From contig CAWWAC010000029.1 of the NCBI GenBank assembly GCA_963934855.1, positions 1-17,451 of the forward strand: DNA of 17,451 nucleotides, given 5' to 3'. The position numbers were made by a program, and so were the translations under genes. This stretch comes from MAG-120531 sp963934855 (GTDB taxonomy: Bacteria; Bacteroidota; Bacteroidia; Flavobacteriales; Flavobacteriaceae). Below the pieces are notes generated by a model. That model was not told the origin of the DNA and did no database searches. It was given only the letters and a program-made list of their open reading frames with translations. Positions 1-6,947 of this stretch are shown here, piece by piece; the stretch's first letter is position 1, and every line of letters begins with the position of its first letter.

Positions 1-24
1 TTTTTTATTTTTTAAATAAAAGGC

Positions 25-52
25 AAAAAAAAGGAGGCTAAAAGCCTCCCTT
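25..52 (-). terminator. Rho-independent terminator of the metalloprotease gene
   Basis: The arms at 33-39 and 43-49 form a perfect 7-bp G+C-rich stem with a three-base loop. Read on the minus strand, the stem is followed by eight T residues (the A run at 25-32). It lies about 20 bases beyond the stop codon of the minus-strand metalloprotease, so it ends that transcript. The flanking A run at 51-56 could let it work weakly in the other direction too. Confidence 0.8.
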
Positions 53-72
53 AAAAGAAATGGTTTGGTAGG

Positions 73-2571
73 TTATTTAGGATCTAAAATGTGATCTATT
101 CTTGCAATGGCGTCTTGAAGGTGGTATTTAGTCATGGTATTTGTGGCATTTCCCAAGCCACTTCTAAGTTGCGCTCTTAGGGTCACTAACTCTCCTCTTG
201 CTACTGAACGAATGTCAGATTGAGAGGTGTTTACCGCAGTAGATTTCCGATAACCTCCGTAATCTGGAAGTTTTTTTTGATTTTCCGCAGTCATGAGGTA
301 TTCAAGGCGTTCAATATGCCCTTTCTGTAAGTTTCTTCTGTAGGTGTCAATAGAACGTCCTGAATATATTTCAGACCAAATGCCTCTTCTGAGTTCAGAC
401 ATCATTTGAGTAAGGGTGTACGCCTTACTGCCCATGGCAGTCTCATGCTCTATAAGTCTAGCCATTTTACCTAGGCTTAAAACATTTTCAAGTGTTCTCA
501 CCTGCATGGCTCTAATACGGTCTATAGTTCCTGAGTACTCTGTTTTAGAGAAAATCTCTTGGTCCAACATCCACTCTGGAGTATCAAACAATTCTGCTTG
601 TAAAAATTTCATAGCCTCTCGCTGATGTGCTTTGGCTACTGGCGTATATACAGCTCCTTCTTGTTCATAGGTTTTGTGATTTTCGTAAACCCCTCCAATA
701 TTGTTAGAGACATGTCCCATATAGCGGTTAAACTGAGAGAGAACCTGCTCATAAAGCGTTTGTAAATCATCGTAGTCTTTTCCGTTTTCTGAGGTCCACT
801 TTATTAAATTTGGAACTATTCTCTTAAGGTTTTTAATTCCGTAGGTACTAGCTTTCATTGCATTGTCGCCTAAGTCTTCTGTCTGAGAGCTAGGATCTAC
901 AACATCACCTCCTTGTTGGCTACCAAATCTGTAAAGAGGGTCTCCGTCATGGGCCAAAATCCAGCTATTTAACACAGGTTTTTCTTCTTCTGCTGTTTTG
1001 TCAAGGATAGGTCTGTATCCCCATTCTATAGCATATTTGTCATAAATTCCAATATTTGGCATAAGGGCTACTCCTTTGTCTTCTGGTTGTGCTACGTAAT
1101 TAAAACGCGCATAATCCATAATAGAGGGTGCCGTTCCAAATTTACTGGTAAAACTAGCAGACCTTAACGAATCTACAGCATATGCAGCACTGCTACCCAT
1201 ATTATGTGGCAAACCAAGGGTGTGTCCTACTTCATGAGAAGAGACAAATTGGATGAGACGGCCCATCACTTCATCTTTAAAGGATACGCCTTGAGCTTCT
1301 GGATTAATTGCAGCTGTTTGTACAAAGTACCAGTTGCGCAATAAACTCATTACGTTGTGGTACCAGTTAATATCTGATTCTAATATCTCACCACTTCTAG
1401 GGTCGCTTACATGGGGTCCGTTGGCGTTAGGAATGGGTGATGCCAAATAACGAACTACAGAATAACGCACGTCTTCTGGAGACCATTCTGGGTCTTCTTC
1501 TACTGTAGGTGGGTCCATAGCTATAATAGCATTTTTAAAACCAGCAGCTTCAAAAGCTACTTGCCAGTCCTCTATTCCCTTCTTAATGAAAGGCACCCAT
1601 TGTTTTGGAGTGGCTCTATCTACATAGTATATAATTTGTTTCTTAGGCTCTACTAGCTCACCTCTATTGAATTTTTCAATATCTGCATCTTTTACCTCTA
1701 ATCTCCATCTATCTAGGAATTTAACAGTTTTACTTTCTTGTGCTCCTAAACCATAATCTACTTGTTCACTTTCAAACCACCCTACTCTTCGGTCAAAATA
1801 GCGGCGCTTCATGGGTTCCTTAGGCAATAAAATCATAGAATTATTAATCTCTACAGAAATAGATCCCAAACTGCTGTTAGAAGGAGGTTCTCCTGAAAAA
1901 TATGTTTTTACGTGTCTGGCTTCAATATTTAAGGGATAACTTTTTAAACTCTCTATAAAGCTTCTGTCACTATCTAATCTGCTAACTTTATATCTTTTTT
2001 TATAAGACTCTGGCATGCCAAGCGCATTTACGTCTTTATTAAAAAGATCAGTGACATTAATAACGGTAGCAGTAACAATAGAGTCTTTTCTATTAGATTT
2101 TACATCAAAAGAATACAATACAGGTTCAAAATTGGAATTCACTACAGCTTCTTTTACAGGTAGCGAGTCATTGGCCACCACGTCATGACTTACAATTCTG
2201 AGATATACCTTATTCCCTTTTTTTTCCCATCTCATGACTTGGGTATTTATTTTACCACCTCCAAAACCTATACCAGCTGCTGTTTTTGCAATGCGGCTTA
2301 CCATAAGCATTTCTCTTCCCATAAGAGAATCGGGAATTTCATAGAAATACTCCTCTTTAACTTTGTGAACATCAAAAAGACCTTTATCTGTTTTGGCGTC
2401 TTTAGTAATGACCTTTGAATAAGCTTGAGGCTCAGTTTTCTCTAATTTTGCAGGCGCTTCAGAAGGAGTTTTTGTCTTAGATTTTTTCTTGAATATCTGA
2501 GCCTGAGCACTGCCTATACTAGCCATAATAAGGCAAGTTAAGAGCAAAGATTTGAAGTTTTTTTTAGTCAT
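73..2571 (-). CDS. Secreted zinc-dependent metalloprotease, DUF5117/DUF4953 type
   Basis: This is a predicted exported zinc peptidase of 832 residues. Residues 1-24 form a signal peptide (basic start, hydrophobic core, cleavage near AQA). A linker rich in Lys, Pro and Glu follows, then an N-terminal region of about 60-300 matching the DUF5118/DUF5117 type. The catalytic region contains HEVGHTLGLPH at 446-456, which fits the metzincin pattern HExxHxxGxxH: zinc ligands H446, H450 and H456, general base E447. SIMDY at 483-487 supplies the Met-turn. I see no lipobox and no recognisable type IX secretion C-terminal domain, so periplasmic or outer-membrane-associated action is an inference. The substrate is unknown. 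The gene stands alone, with 127 bases separating it from the upstream symporter gene and a strong terminator downstream. The fold class is well supported. The DUF names are recalled from family knowledge, not searched. Confidence 0.9.
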   Translation of the reverse strand: MTKKNFKSLLLTCLIMASIGSAQAQIFKKKSKTKTPSEAPAKLEKTEPQAYSKVITKDAKTDKGLFDVHKVKEEYFYEIPDSLMGREMLMVSRIAKTAAGIGFGGGKINTQVMRWEKKGNKVYLRIVSHDVVANDSLPVKEAVVNSNFEPVLYSFDVKSNRKDSIVTATVINVTDLFNKDVNALGMPESYKKRYKVSRLDSDRSFIESLKSYPLNIEARHVKTYFSGEPPSNSSLGSISVEINNSMILLPKEPMKRRYFDRRVGWFESEQVDYGLGAQESKTVKFLDRWRLEVKDADIEKFNRGELVEPKKQIIYYVDRATPKQWVPFIKKGIEDWQVAFEAAGFKNAIIAMDPPTVEEDPEWSPEDVRYSVVRYLASPIPNANGPHVSDPRSGEILESDINWYHNVMSLLRNWYFVQTAAINPEAQGVSFKDEVMGRLIQFVSSHEVGHTLGLPHNMGSSAAYAVDSLRSASFTSKFGTAPSIMDYARFNYVAQPEDKGVALMPNIGIYDKYAIEWGYRPILDKTAEEEKPVLNSWILAHDGDPLYRFGSQQGGDVVDPSSQTEDLGDNAMKASTYGIKNLKRIVPNLIKWTSENGKDYDDLQTLYEQVLSQFNRYMGHVSNNIGGVYENHKTYEQEGAVYTPVAKAHQREAMKFLQAELFDTPEWMLDQEIFSKTEYSGTIDRIRAMQVRTLENVLSLGKMARLIEHETAMGSKAYTLTQMMSELRRGIWSEIYSGRSIDTYRRNLQKGHIERLEYLMTAENQKKLPDYGGYRKSTAVNTSQSDIRSVARGELVTLRAQLRSGLGNATNTMTKYHLQDAIARIDHILDPK

Positions 2572-2698
2572 GTGTGTATGTATTTTTTGTTTTAGCTTTT
2601 CAAATAACCGAAAAATTGCTCTACTGAAATGTTAAGGAAATCACAATAAATTAGTATTTTAATTTTTACAGATAAATTTGAAATGAGTCAATTACAGT

Positions 2699-4129
2699 TT
2701 AAAAAAGCAAAGGAATTATAAACTCAAAAAGAAGAATTAATAACAAAACAGCCACCAAATTAAGTATAATACCAGCCTTTACCATGTCTTTCACTTCTAT
2801 AAAACCACTGGCAAATACAATGGCGTTTGGAGGAGTGGCCATAGGAAGCATAAAAGCACAGCTGCTAGCCATAGTAACAGGTATTAGTAAGTAAACAATT
2901 GGAATACCCAAACCTATAGCAATTCCAGCTACTACAGGGGCTAAGACTGCAACTAAGGCCACATTACTCATGAGTTCTGTCATAAAAAGCATAAGTACAA
3001 TTAAGAGTCCTGCTGTCATACTAACGCTAAAATTACCAGCTGCAATGGCTTGTGAAACCCGGTCTACAATTCCAGTAACGGACATTCCATTTGCCAGGGC
3101 TAGGCCTCCTCCAAATAAAATTAAAATACCCCATGCTAGTTTTTCTGTATCTTTCCATTGTAGTATGAAATCTCCTTTTTTAAGATTGAAAGGAATTGAA
3201 AATAAGGCAATAGCAGCAAATATGCTAATCATGGTGTCTGTAAGTCCTAAATTAGGGAGCGCAGCGTTTATAAGGGTCCTGAAAATCCAAAGAGAGACGG
3301 TCACTCCAAAAATAACCAAAACCATTTTTTCTTTAGGAGTTGTTGGGCCTAATTTCTCTAACTCATTTTTTATGACCTCTTTAGAAGCAGTAAAATTTAA
3401 TCCCTTGCTGGGAAAAATTAGGTGTACTAAGGTAATGTAGCTTAAGGCAATCATAATAATGGAGAAAGGCAATCCAAATGCCATCCATTTAAGGAATGAA
3501 ATTTCTATTTGGTATTCGTTTTCTAAAAGTCCAATTAAAATAGAATTTGGAGGGGTTCCAATCACTGTGGCAATGCCTCCTGCATTAGCAGAAAAAGCAA
3601 TACCCAGCATGACACTTATAGAAAAATTTTTATCTTTTTGAGTAAAACCATCTGAATCATCTACAAGTAGCTTAATTACAGACATAGCAATGGGAAGCAT
3701 GACTACGGCAGTGGCCGTATTGCTTATCCACATGCTTAAAGCGGCTGTAGCAATCATAAAACCCAAGACCACTTTATTGGGTGTGGTACCTGTTATTTTA
3801 ATAATGTTAAGGGCTATTCTTCTGTGAAGGTTTACTTTTTCTAGAGCCAAAGCCATGACAAAGCCTCCAAAAAAAAGAAAGATGATTGGACTTCCGTAAT
3901 TATTACCCACCTCTGCAATGGGCATGATATCTAATAATGGAAAAAGCAACAAGGGGAGCAGAGCAGTTACAGAAATTGATACGGCTTCACTGAGCCACCA
4001 AATTACCATCCATAAGGCAACTGCTATGACAGCGTCTCCTTCTTTGCTTAGAAGAGGGGTGGGTAATAAGAGTACTATTAAAAATAATATAGGGCCTAAA
4101 AAAAGTCCTAGGCGTTTGCTTGTATTCAT
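2699..4129 (-). CDS. SLC13/DASS-family sodium:anion symporter
   Basis: This is an inner-membrane carrier of 476 residues, the usual length for the divalent anion:sodium symporter family (dicarboxylates, citrate or sulfate with Na+). It has about 11 hydrophobic segments from residue 8 to the C-terminus. The two inverted-repeat halves each carry the family's SNT/SNV-type motif (SNT at 136-138, SNV at 388-390). They also carry the matching Pro-Pro-Asn turns (GTPPN at 191-195, ATPPN at 431-435), which shape the Na+ and substrate sites. The two SNx motifs and the length suggest the dicarboxylate/tricarboxylate branch more than phosphate or arsenite carriers, but sequence alone does not fix the substrate. 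It starts 64 bases after lysS on the same strand with no clear terminator between, so read-through from lysS is possible. Confidence 0.88.
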   Translation of the reverse strand: MNTSKRLGLFLGPILFLIVLLLPTPLLSKEGDAVIAVALWMVIWWLSEAVSISVTALLPLLLFPLLDIMPIAEVGNNYGSPIIFLFFGGFVMALALEKVNLHRRIALNIIKITGTTPNKVVLGFMIATAALSMWISNTATAVVMLPIAMSVIKLLVDDSDGFTQKDKNFSISVMLGIAFSANAGGIATVIGTPPNSILIGLLENEYQIEISFLKWMAFGLPFSIIMIALSYITLVHLIFPSKGLNFTASKEVIKNELEKLGPTTPKEKMVLVIFGVTVSLWIFRTLINAALPNLGLTDTMISIFAAIALFSIPFNLKKGDFILQWKDTEKLAWGILILFGGGLALANGMSVTGIVDRVSQAIAAGNFSVSMTAGLLIVLMLFMTELMSNVALVAVLAPVVAGIAIGLGIPIVYLLIPVTMASSCAFMLPMATPPNAIVFASGFIEVKDMVKAGIILNLVAVLLLILLFEFIIPLLF

Positions 4130-4193
4130 CTTTAAAAAAATTTAGTCTAATCTAGCTTTTTTTAGAGAGAATTAACAAATACTTTAGGAAATT

Positions 4194-5888
4194 CTAAGAT
4201 TCTTTTATTGAACAGATTAGAACATCGGCCTGTTTGGCCACAAGAACAAGATTTAATTTAGTGAGGGCCTTTATAGACCTATCCCATGCTTTGCCACTTA
4301 GAGCACTGGTATTTTTTAATTCTAAAAGGGGGATAGTACCGGTCTTTTTAAGAAGTTCAAATATTAATTTTTCGTCATCTGAAAGCGCTATAGTTTTTCT
4401 TTCTGGGCGCATTTGAGGGAAGAATAACACCTCTTGAATAGAAGCGTTGTTAGTCATAAGCATGACTAGACGGTCTATCCCAATCCCTATACCAGAGGTA
4501 GGGGGCATTCCGTATTCTAAGGCTCTTAAAAAGTCTTGGTCTATAAACATAGCCTCGTCATCTCCTTTTTCTGAAAGAGCTAATTGGTCTTCAAATCTGG
4601 CTCTTTGGTCAATAGGATCATTCAGCTCAGAATAAGCGTTGGCCAACTCTTTTCCATTAACCATAAGTTCAAAGCGCTCTGTAAGTGATGAGTCTGAGCG
4701 GTGTTCTTTGGTAAGAGGGCTCATTTCTTTTGGGTAGTCTGTAATAAAAGTAGGTTGTATATAGTGGTGCTCACAGCATTCTCCAAAAATTTCATCAATT
4801 AATTTACCTATACCCATACTCTCACTCACTTCTATTTTTAAGGATTTTGCTACGCCTGCCAAGGCGTCTCTATCTAAGCTCGCCACCTCATGTCCAGTGT
4901 GAATTTTAATGGCTTCTAAAATGGGAATTCTAGGGTATGGCGCTTTAAAATCTATGATGTTTTTTCCTACTGTAATGGCAGTAGCTCCGTTAGATTCTAT
5001 TGCAATGGTCTCTAAAAGTTTTTCTGTGGTGTCCATCATCCAGAGGTAGTCTTTGTAGGCAACATATAGTTCCATGACTGTAAATTCTGGATTGTGGGTG
5101 CGGTCCATGCCTTCATTTCTAAAATCTTTAGAAAACTCGTAAACCCCGTCAAAACCACCTACAATTAATCTTTTTAAGTATAACTCATTGGCCACTCTTA
5201 AATAGAGTGGCATGTTTAGAGCGTTGTGGTGTGTGACAAATGGCCTTGCAGAAGCACCCCCAGGAATGGGTTGTAGTATAGGCGTTTCCACCTCTAAATA
5301 GCCGCTATCATTAAAAAACTTACGAATGCTATTGGTGATTTTTGTTCTTTTAATAAAGGTATCCTTCACCTTGGGGTTTACTATTAAATCTACATAGCGT
5401 TGTCTGTATCTAAGTTCTGTATCTTGAAACTCATCGTGCACTTTTCCTTCCGTATCTGTTTTTGGCAATGGCAATGGCCTTAGCGCTTTGCAAAGAAGTG
5501 TAAAATTTTTAACTAAGATTGTTTTCTCACCTACCTGGGTGGTAAATAAGACACCCTCAATGCCTAAAATATCTCCTAAGTCTATTAGTTTTTTAAATAC
5601 TTCGTTATATAAAGATGAATCTGGTGTGCGGTCTATTTCATCTCTATTAAAATATAATTGAATGCGTCCCTTGCTGTCTTGAATTTCAGCAAAAGAAGCT
5701 TTTCCTTGTAGCTTTTTTCTCATTACCCTACCAGAAACTACTACGCTTTTACCGGTTTCATAATGGTTTTCAATGTCAGAAGACATGGTGTTTACAGGGT
5801 ATAAAGCTGCTGGATAAGGATCAATTCCTAAAGCCTTTATTTTGGCTAATTTTTCTCTTCTTACAATTTCGTGTTCAGTCAGTTGCAT
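4194..5888 (-). CDS. lysS: Lysyl-tRNA synthetase, class II
   Basis: This cytoplasmic enzyme charges tRNA-Lys with lysine using ATP. An OB-fold anticodon-binding domain lies at about 48-150. The class II catalytic core follows: motif 1 around 196-217 (GYLEVETPILQPIPGGASAR), motif 2 around 256-275 (FRNEGMDRTHNPEF) and motif 3 around 466-480 (GIGIGIDRLVMLM). At 564 residues it is longer than the roughly 505-residue E. coli enzyme. The excess is a C-terminal tail from about residue 500 that looks like a small winged-helix domain. The start MQLTEHEIVRREKLAKI fits the usual N-terminal helix. The gene is divergent from the Pmp3-like gene across a 117-base gap and may be co-transcribed with the downstream symporter gene. 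No Shine-Dalgarno sequence precedes the start. Confidence 0.97.
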   Translation of the reverse strand: MQLTEHEIVRREKLAKIKALGIDPYPAALYPVNTMSSDIENHYETGKSVVVSGRVMRKKLQGKASFAEIQDSKGRIQLYFNRDEIDRTPDSSLYNEVFKKLIDLGDILGIEGVLFTTQVGEKTILVKNFTLLCKALRPLPLPKTDTEGKVHDEFQDTELRYRQRYVDLIVNPKVKDTFIKRTKITNSIRKFFNDSGYLEVETPILQPIPGGASARPFVTHHNALNMPLYLRVANELYLKRLIVGGFDGVYEFSKDFRNEGMDRTHNPEFTVMELYVAYKDYLWMMDTTEKLLETIAIESNGATAITVGKNIIDFKAPYPRIPILEAIKIHTGHEVASLDRDALAGVAKSLKIEVSESMGIGKLIDEIFGECCEHHYIQPTFITDYPKEMSPLTKEHRSDSSLTERFELMVNGKELANAYSELNDPIDQRARFEDQLALSEKGDDEAMFIDQDFLRALEYGMPPTSGIGIGIDRLVMLMTNNASIQEVLFFPQMRPERKTIALSDDEKLIFELLKKTGTIPLLELKNTSALSGKAWDRSIKALTKLNLVLVAKQADVLICSIKES

Positions 5889-6005
5889 GGGTCATAATTA
5901 AAGAGGTAAATATATGAACTTAGTGTGAAATATGCAGCCCTCTTGTAACAATATAAGGCTTGTTGCGTCTAAAGCCTAGTACATTATTTTTTTTAAATTT
6001 TGAGT

Positions 6006-6164
6006 ATGAGTTTTTGGCGGGTTTTATTGGCTATTCTTTTTCCACCGCTTTCAGTTATTGGAAGGGGCTGTGGCTCCATTCTCATAGTTTTTTTACTAAC
6101 CTTGTGTGGTTGGGTGCCTGGAGTGATTGCAGCCTTAGTGATTTTGAATAATCCAAATGATTAA
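6006..6164 (+). CDS. YqaE/Pmp3-family small membrane protein
   Basis: This 52-residue ORF is short and in a different frame from a longer spurious ORF at 5960-6151. It encodes a hydrophobic peptide starting MSFWRVLLAILFPPLSVIGR. It has the family landmarks in order: a first membrane segment with the LAILFPPLSV core, a polar RGCG turn at 20-23, and a second membrane segment containing LLTLCGWVPGVIAAL. The tail NNPND is hydrophilic. YqaE/Pmp3 proteins are about 50-residue proteolipids of bacteria, fungi and plants, linked in yeast to membrane potential and cation tolerance. In bacteria they are often stress-induced; function here is inferred. The start was chosen because it gives the standard family N-terminus. 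It is divergent from lysS and 29 bases upstream of lipB on the same strand. Confidence 0.88.
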   Translation: MSFWRVLLAILFPPLSVIGRGCGSILIVFLLTLCGWVPGVIAALVILNNPND

Positions 6165-6181
6165 AATAATGCCTTAAATCT

Positions 6182-6189
6182 TATATTTG
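6182..6189 (+). promoter_or_regulatory. Candidate -7 box of lipB (TATATTTG)
   Basis: TATATTTG matches the Bacteroidetes -7 consensus TAnnTTTG exactly. It ends only four bases before the lipB ATG, so a transcript from it would begin at or very near the start codon and be leaderless. No clear TTG at the -33 position is seen. The match could be chance in AT-rich DNA, with lipB read from upstream of the Pmp3-like gene instead. Confidence 0.35.
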
Positions 6190-6193
6190 TTCT

Positions 6194-6889
6194 ATGAACA
6201 AAAAGATTGCTTTAGAGGATTTAGGCCTTAAAGATTACAAAGAAACTTGGGAACACCAAGAAGCTCTTTTTGCTCATACAGTTGCTATCAAAGTAAATAA
6301 TAGAAGAAATGGCGGCACAGAACCTACTCCCAATCACTTTATATTTGTAGAACACCCCCACGTTTTTACATTGGGTAAAAGTGGTGACATTTCTAATTTA
6401 CTGGCCTCTAGTGCAATGTTAAAAGAGAAGGGCGCTAGCTTTTATAAAATAAATAGAGGGGGTGACATTACCTATCACGGCCCAGGGCAAATTGTGGCCT
6501 ATCCTATTTTAGATTTAGAAAACTTTTTTACAGATATTCATAAATACCTGCGCTTGTTGGAAGAATCTGTCATTCTTACGCTTGCTCATTATGGAATTGT
6601 AGGCAGCCGTTCTCCTGGAGAAACAGGTGTTTGGTTAGATGTGGGCACTCCTTTTGCTAGAAAAATATGTGCCTTAGGTGTTAGGGCCAGCCGCTGGGTA
6701 ACCATGCATGGTTTGGCGCTAAATGTCAATGTAGATTTAGGTTATTTTGACCTTATGATTCCCTGCGGAATTAAAGGCAAGGCGGTGACTTCTATGGCTG
6801 CTGAATTGGGAGGTATTCCACAAGATATTGAAAAGGTGAAATCATTATTACTTCAAAATTTCTTAGCCCTTTTTGAGGGGTCTTTATAA
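6194..6889 (+). CDS. lipB: Octanoyl-[acyl carrier protein]:protein octanoyltransferase (lipoyl transferase)
   Basis: LipB moves an octanoyl group from acyl carrier protein to a lysine of lipoyl domains (pyruvate and 2-oxoglutarate dehydrogenases, glycine cleavage H protein), the first step of lipoate synthesis; LipA then inserts the sulfurs. The 231-residue product shows the substrate-pocket motif RGGDITYHGPGQ at 88-99. The catalytic lysine is K157 in ARKICALGV, followed by HGLALNVN at 172-179 and the catalytic cysteine C191 in IPCGIKGKAVTSM. All expected active-site residues are present and the length is slightly above the family norm. The start MNKKIALEDLGLKDYKETW matches the normal N-terminal strand and helix. 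It follows the Pmp3-like gene by 29 bases and converges with the minus-strand lipoprotein gene; only weak hairpins lie between them. Confidence 0.97.
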   Translation: MNKKIALEDLGLKDYKETWEHQEALFAHTVAIKVNNRRNGGTEPTPNHFIFVEHPHVFTLGKSGDISNLLASSAMLKEKGASFYKINRGGDITYHGPGQIVAYPILDLENFFTDIHKYLRLLEESVILTLAHYGIVGSRSPGETGVWLDVGTPFARKICALGVRASRWVTMHGLALNVNVDLGYFDLMIPCGIKGKAVTSMAAELGGIPQDIEKVKSLLLQNFLALFEGSL

Positions 6890-6947
6890 GGAGCTGTTAT
6901 TGAAGTTCCATTCCTTGTGCATAGAATGATGGGTAAAGCTCGTTTTT

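Noticed and set aside
2673..2680. TAAATTTG -7-like box on the plus strand
   Set aside because: No plus-strand gene follows; the downstream DNA is the symporter gene in antisense. Likely chance in AT-rich sequence.
2970..3440. 156-codon plus-strand ORF opposite the symporter gene
   Set aside because: It lies wholly antisense to a well-supported SLC13 coding sequence, has no recognisable domain and no promoter, so it is a mirror of that gene's codon bias.
5960..6151. 63-codon plus-strand ORF in the lysS-lipB gap
   Set aside because: Its translation has no family pattern, while another frame of the same DNA gives a complete Pmp3-like protein at 6006-6164. It is a frame shadow.
6890..6947. Possible bidirectional terminator between lipB and the lipoprotein gene
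   Set aside because: Only a 6-bp stem (GGAGCT/AGTTCC) and a 5-bp stem (CATTC/GAATG) are present, and neither is followed directly by a T run. The T run at 6943-6949 lies 12 or more bases further on and overlaps the opposite gene's stop codon.
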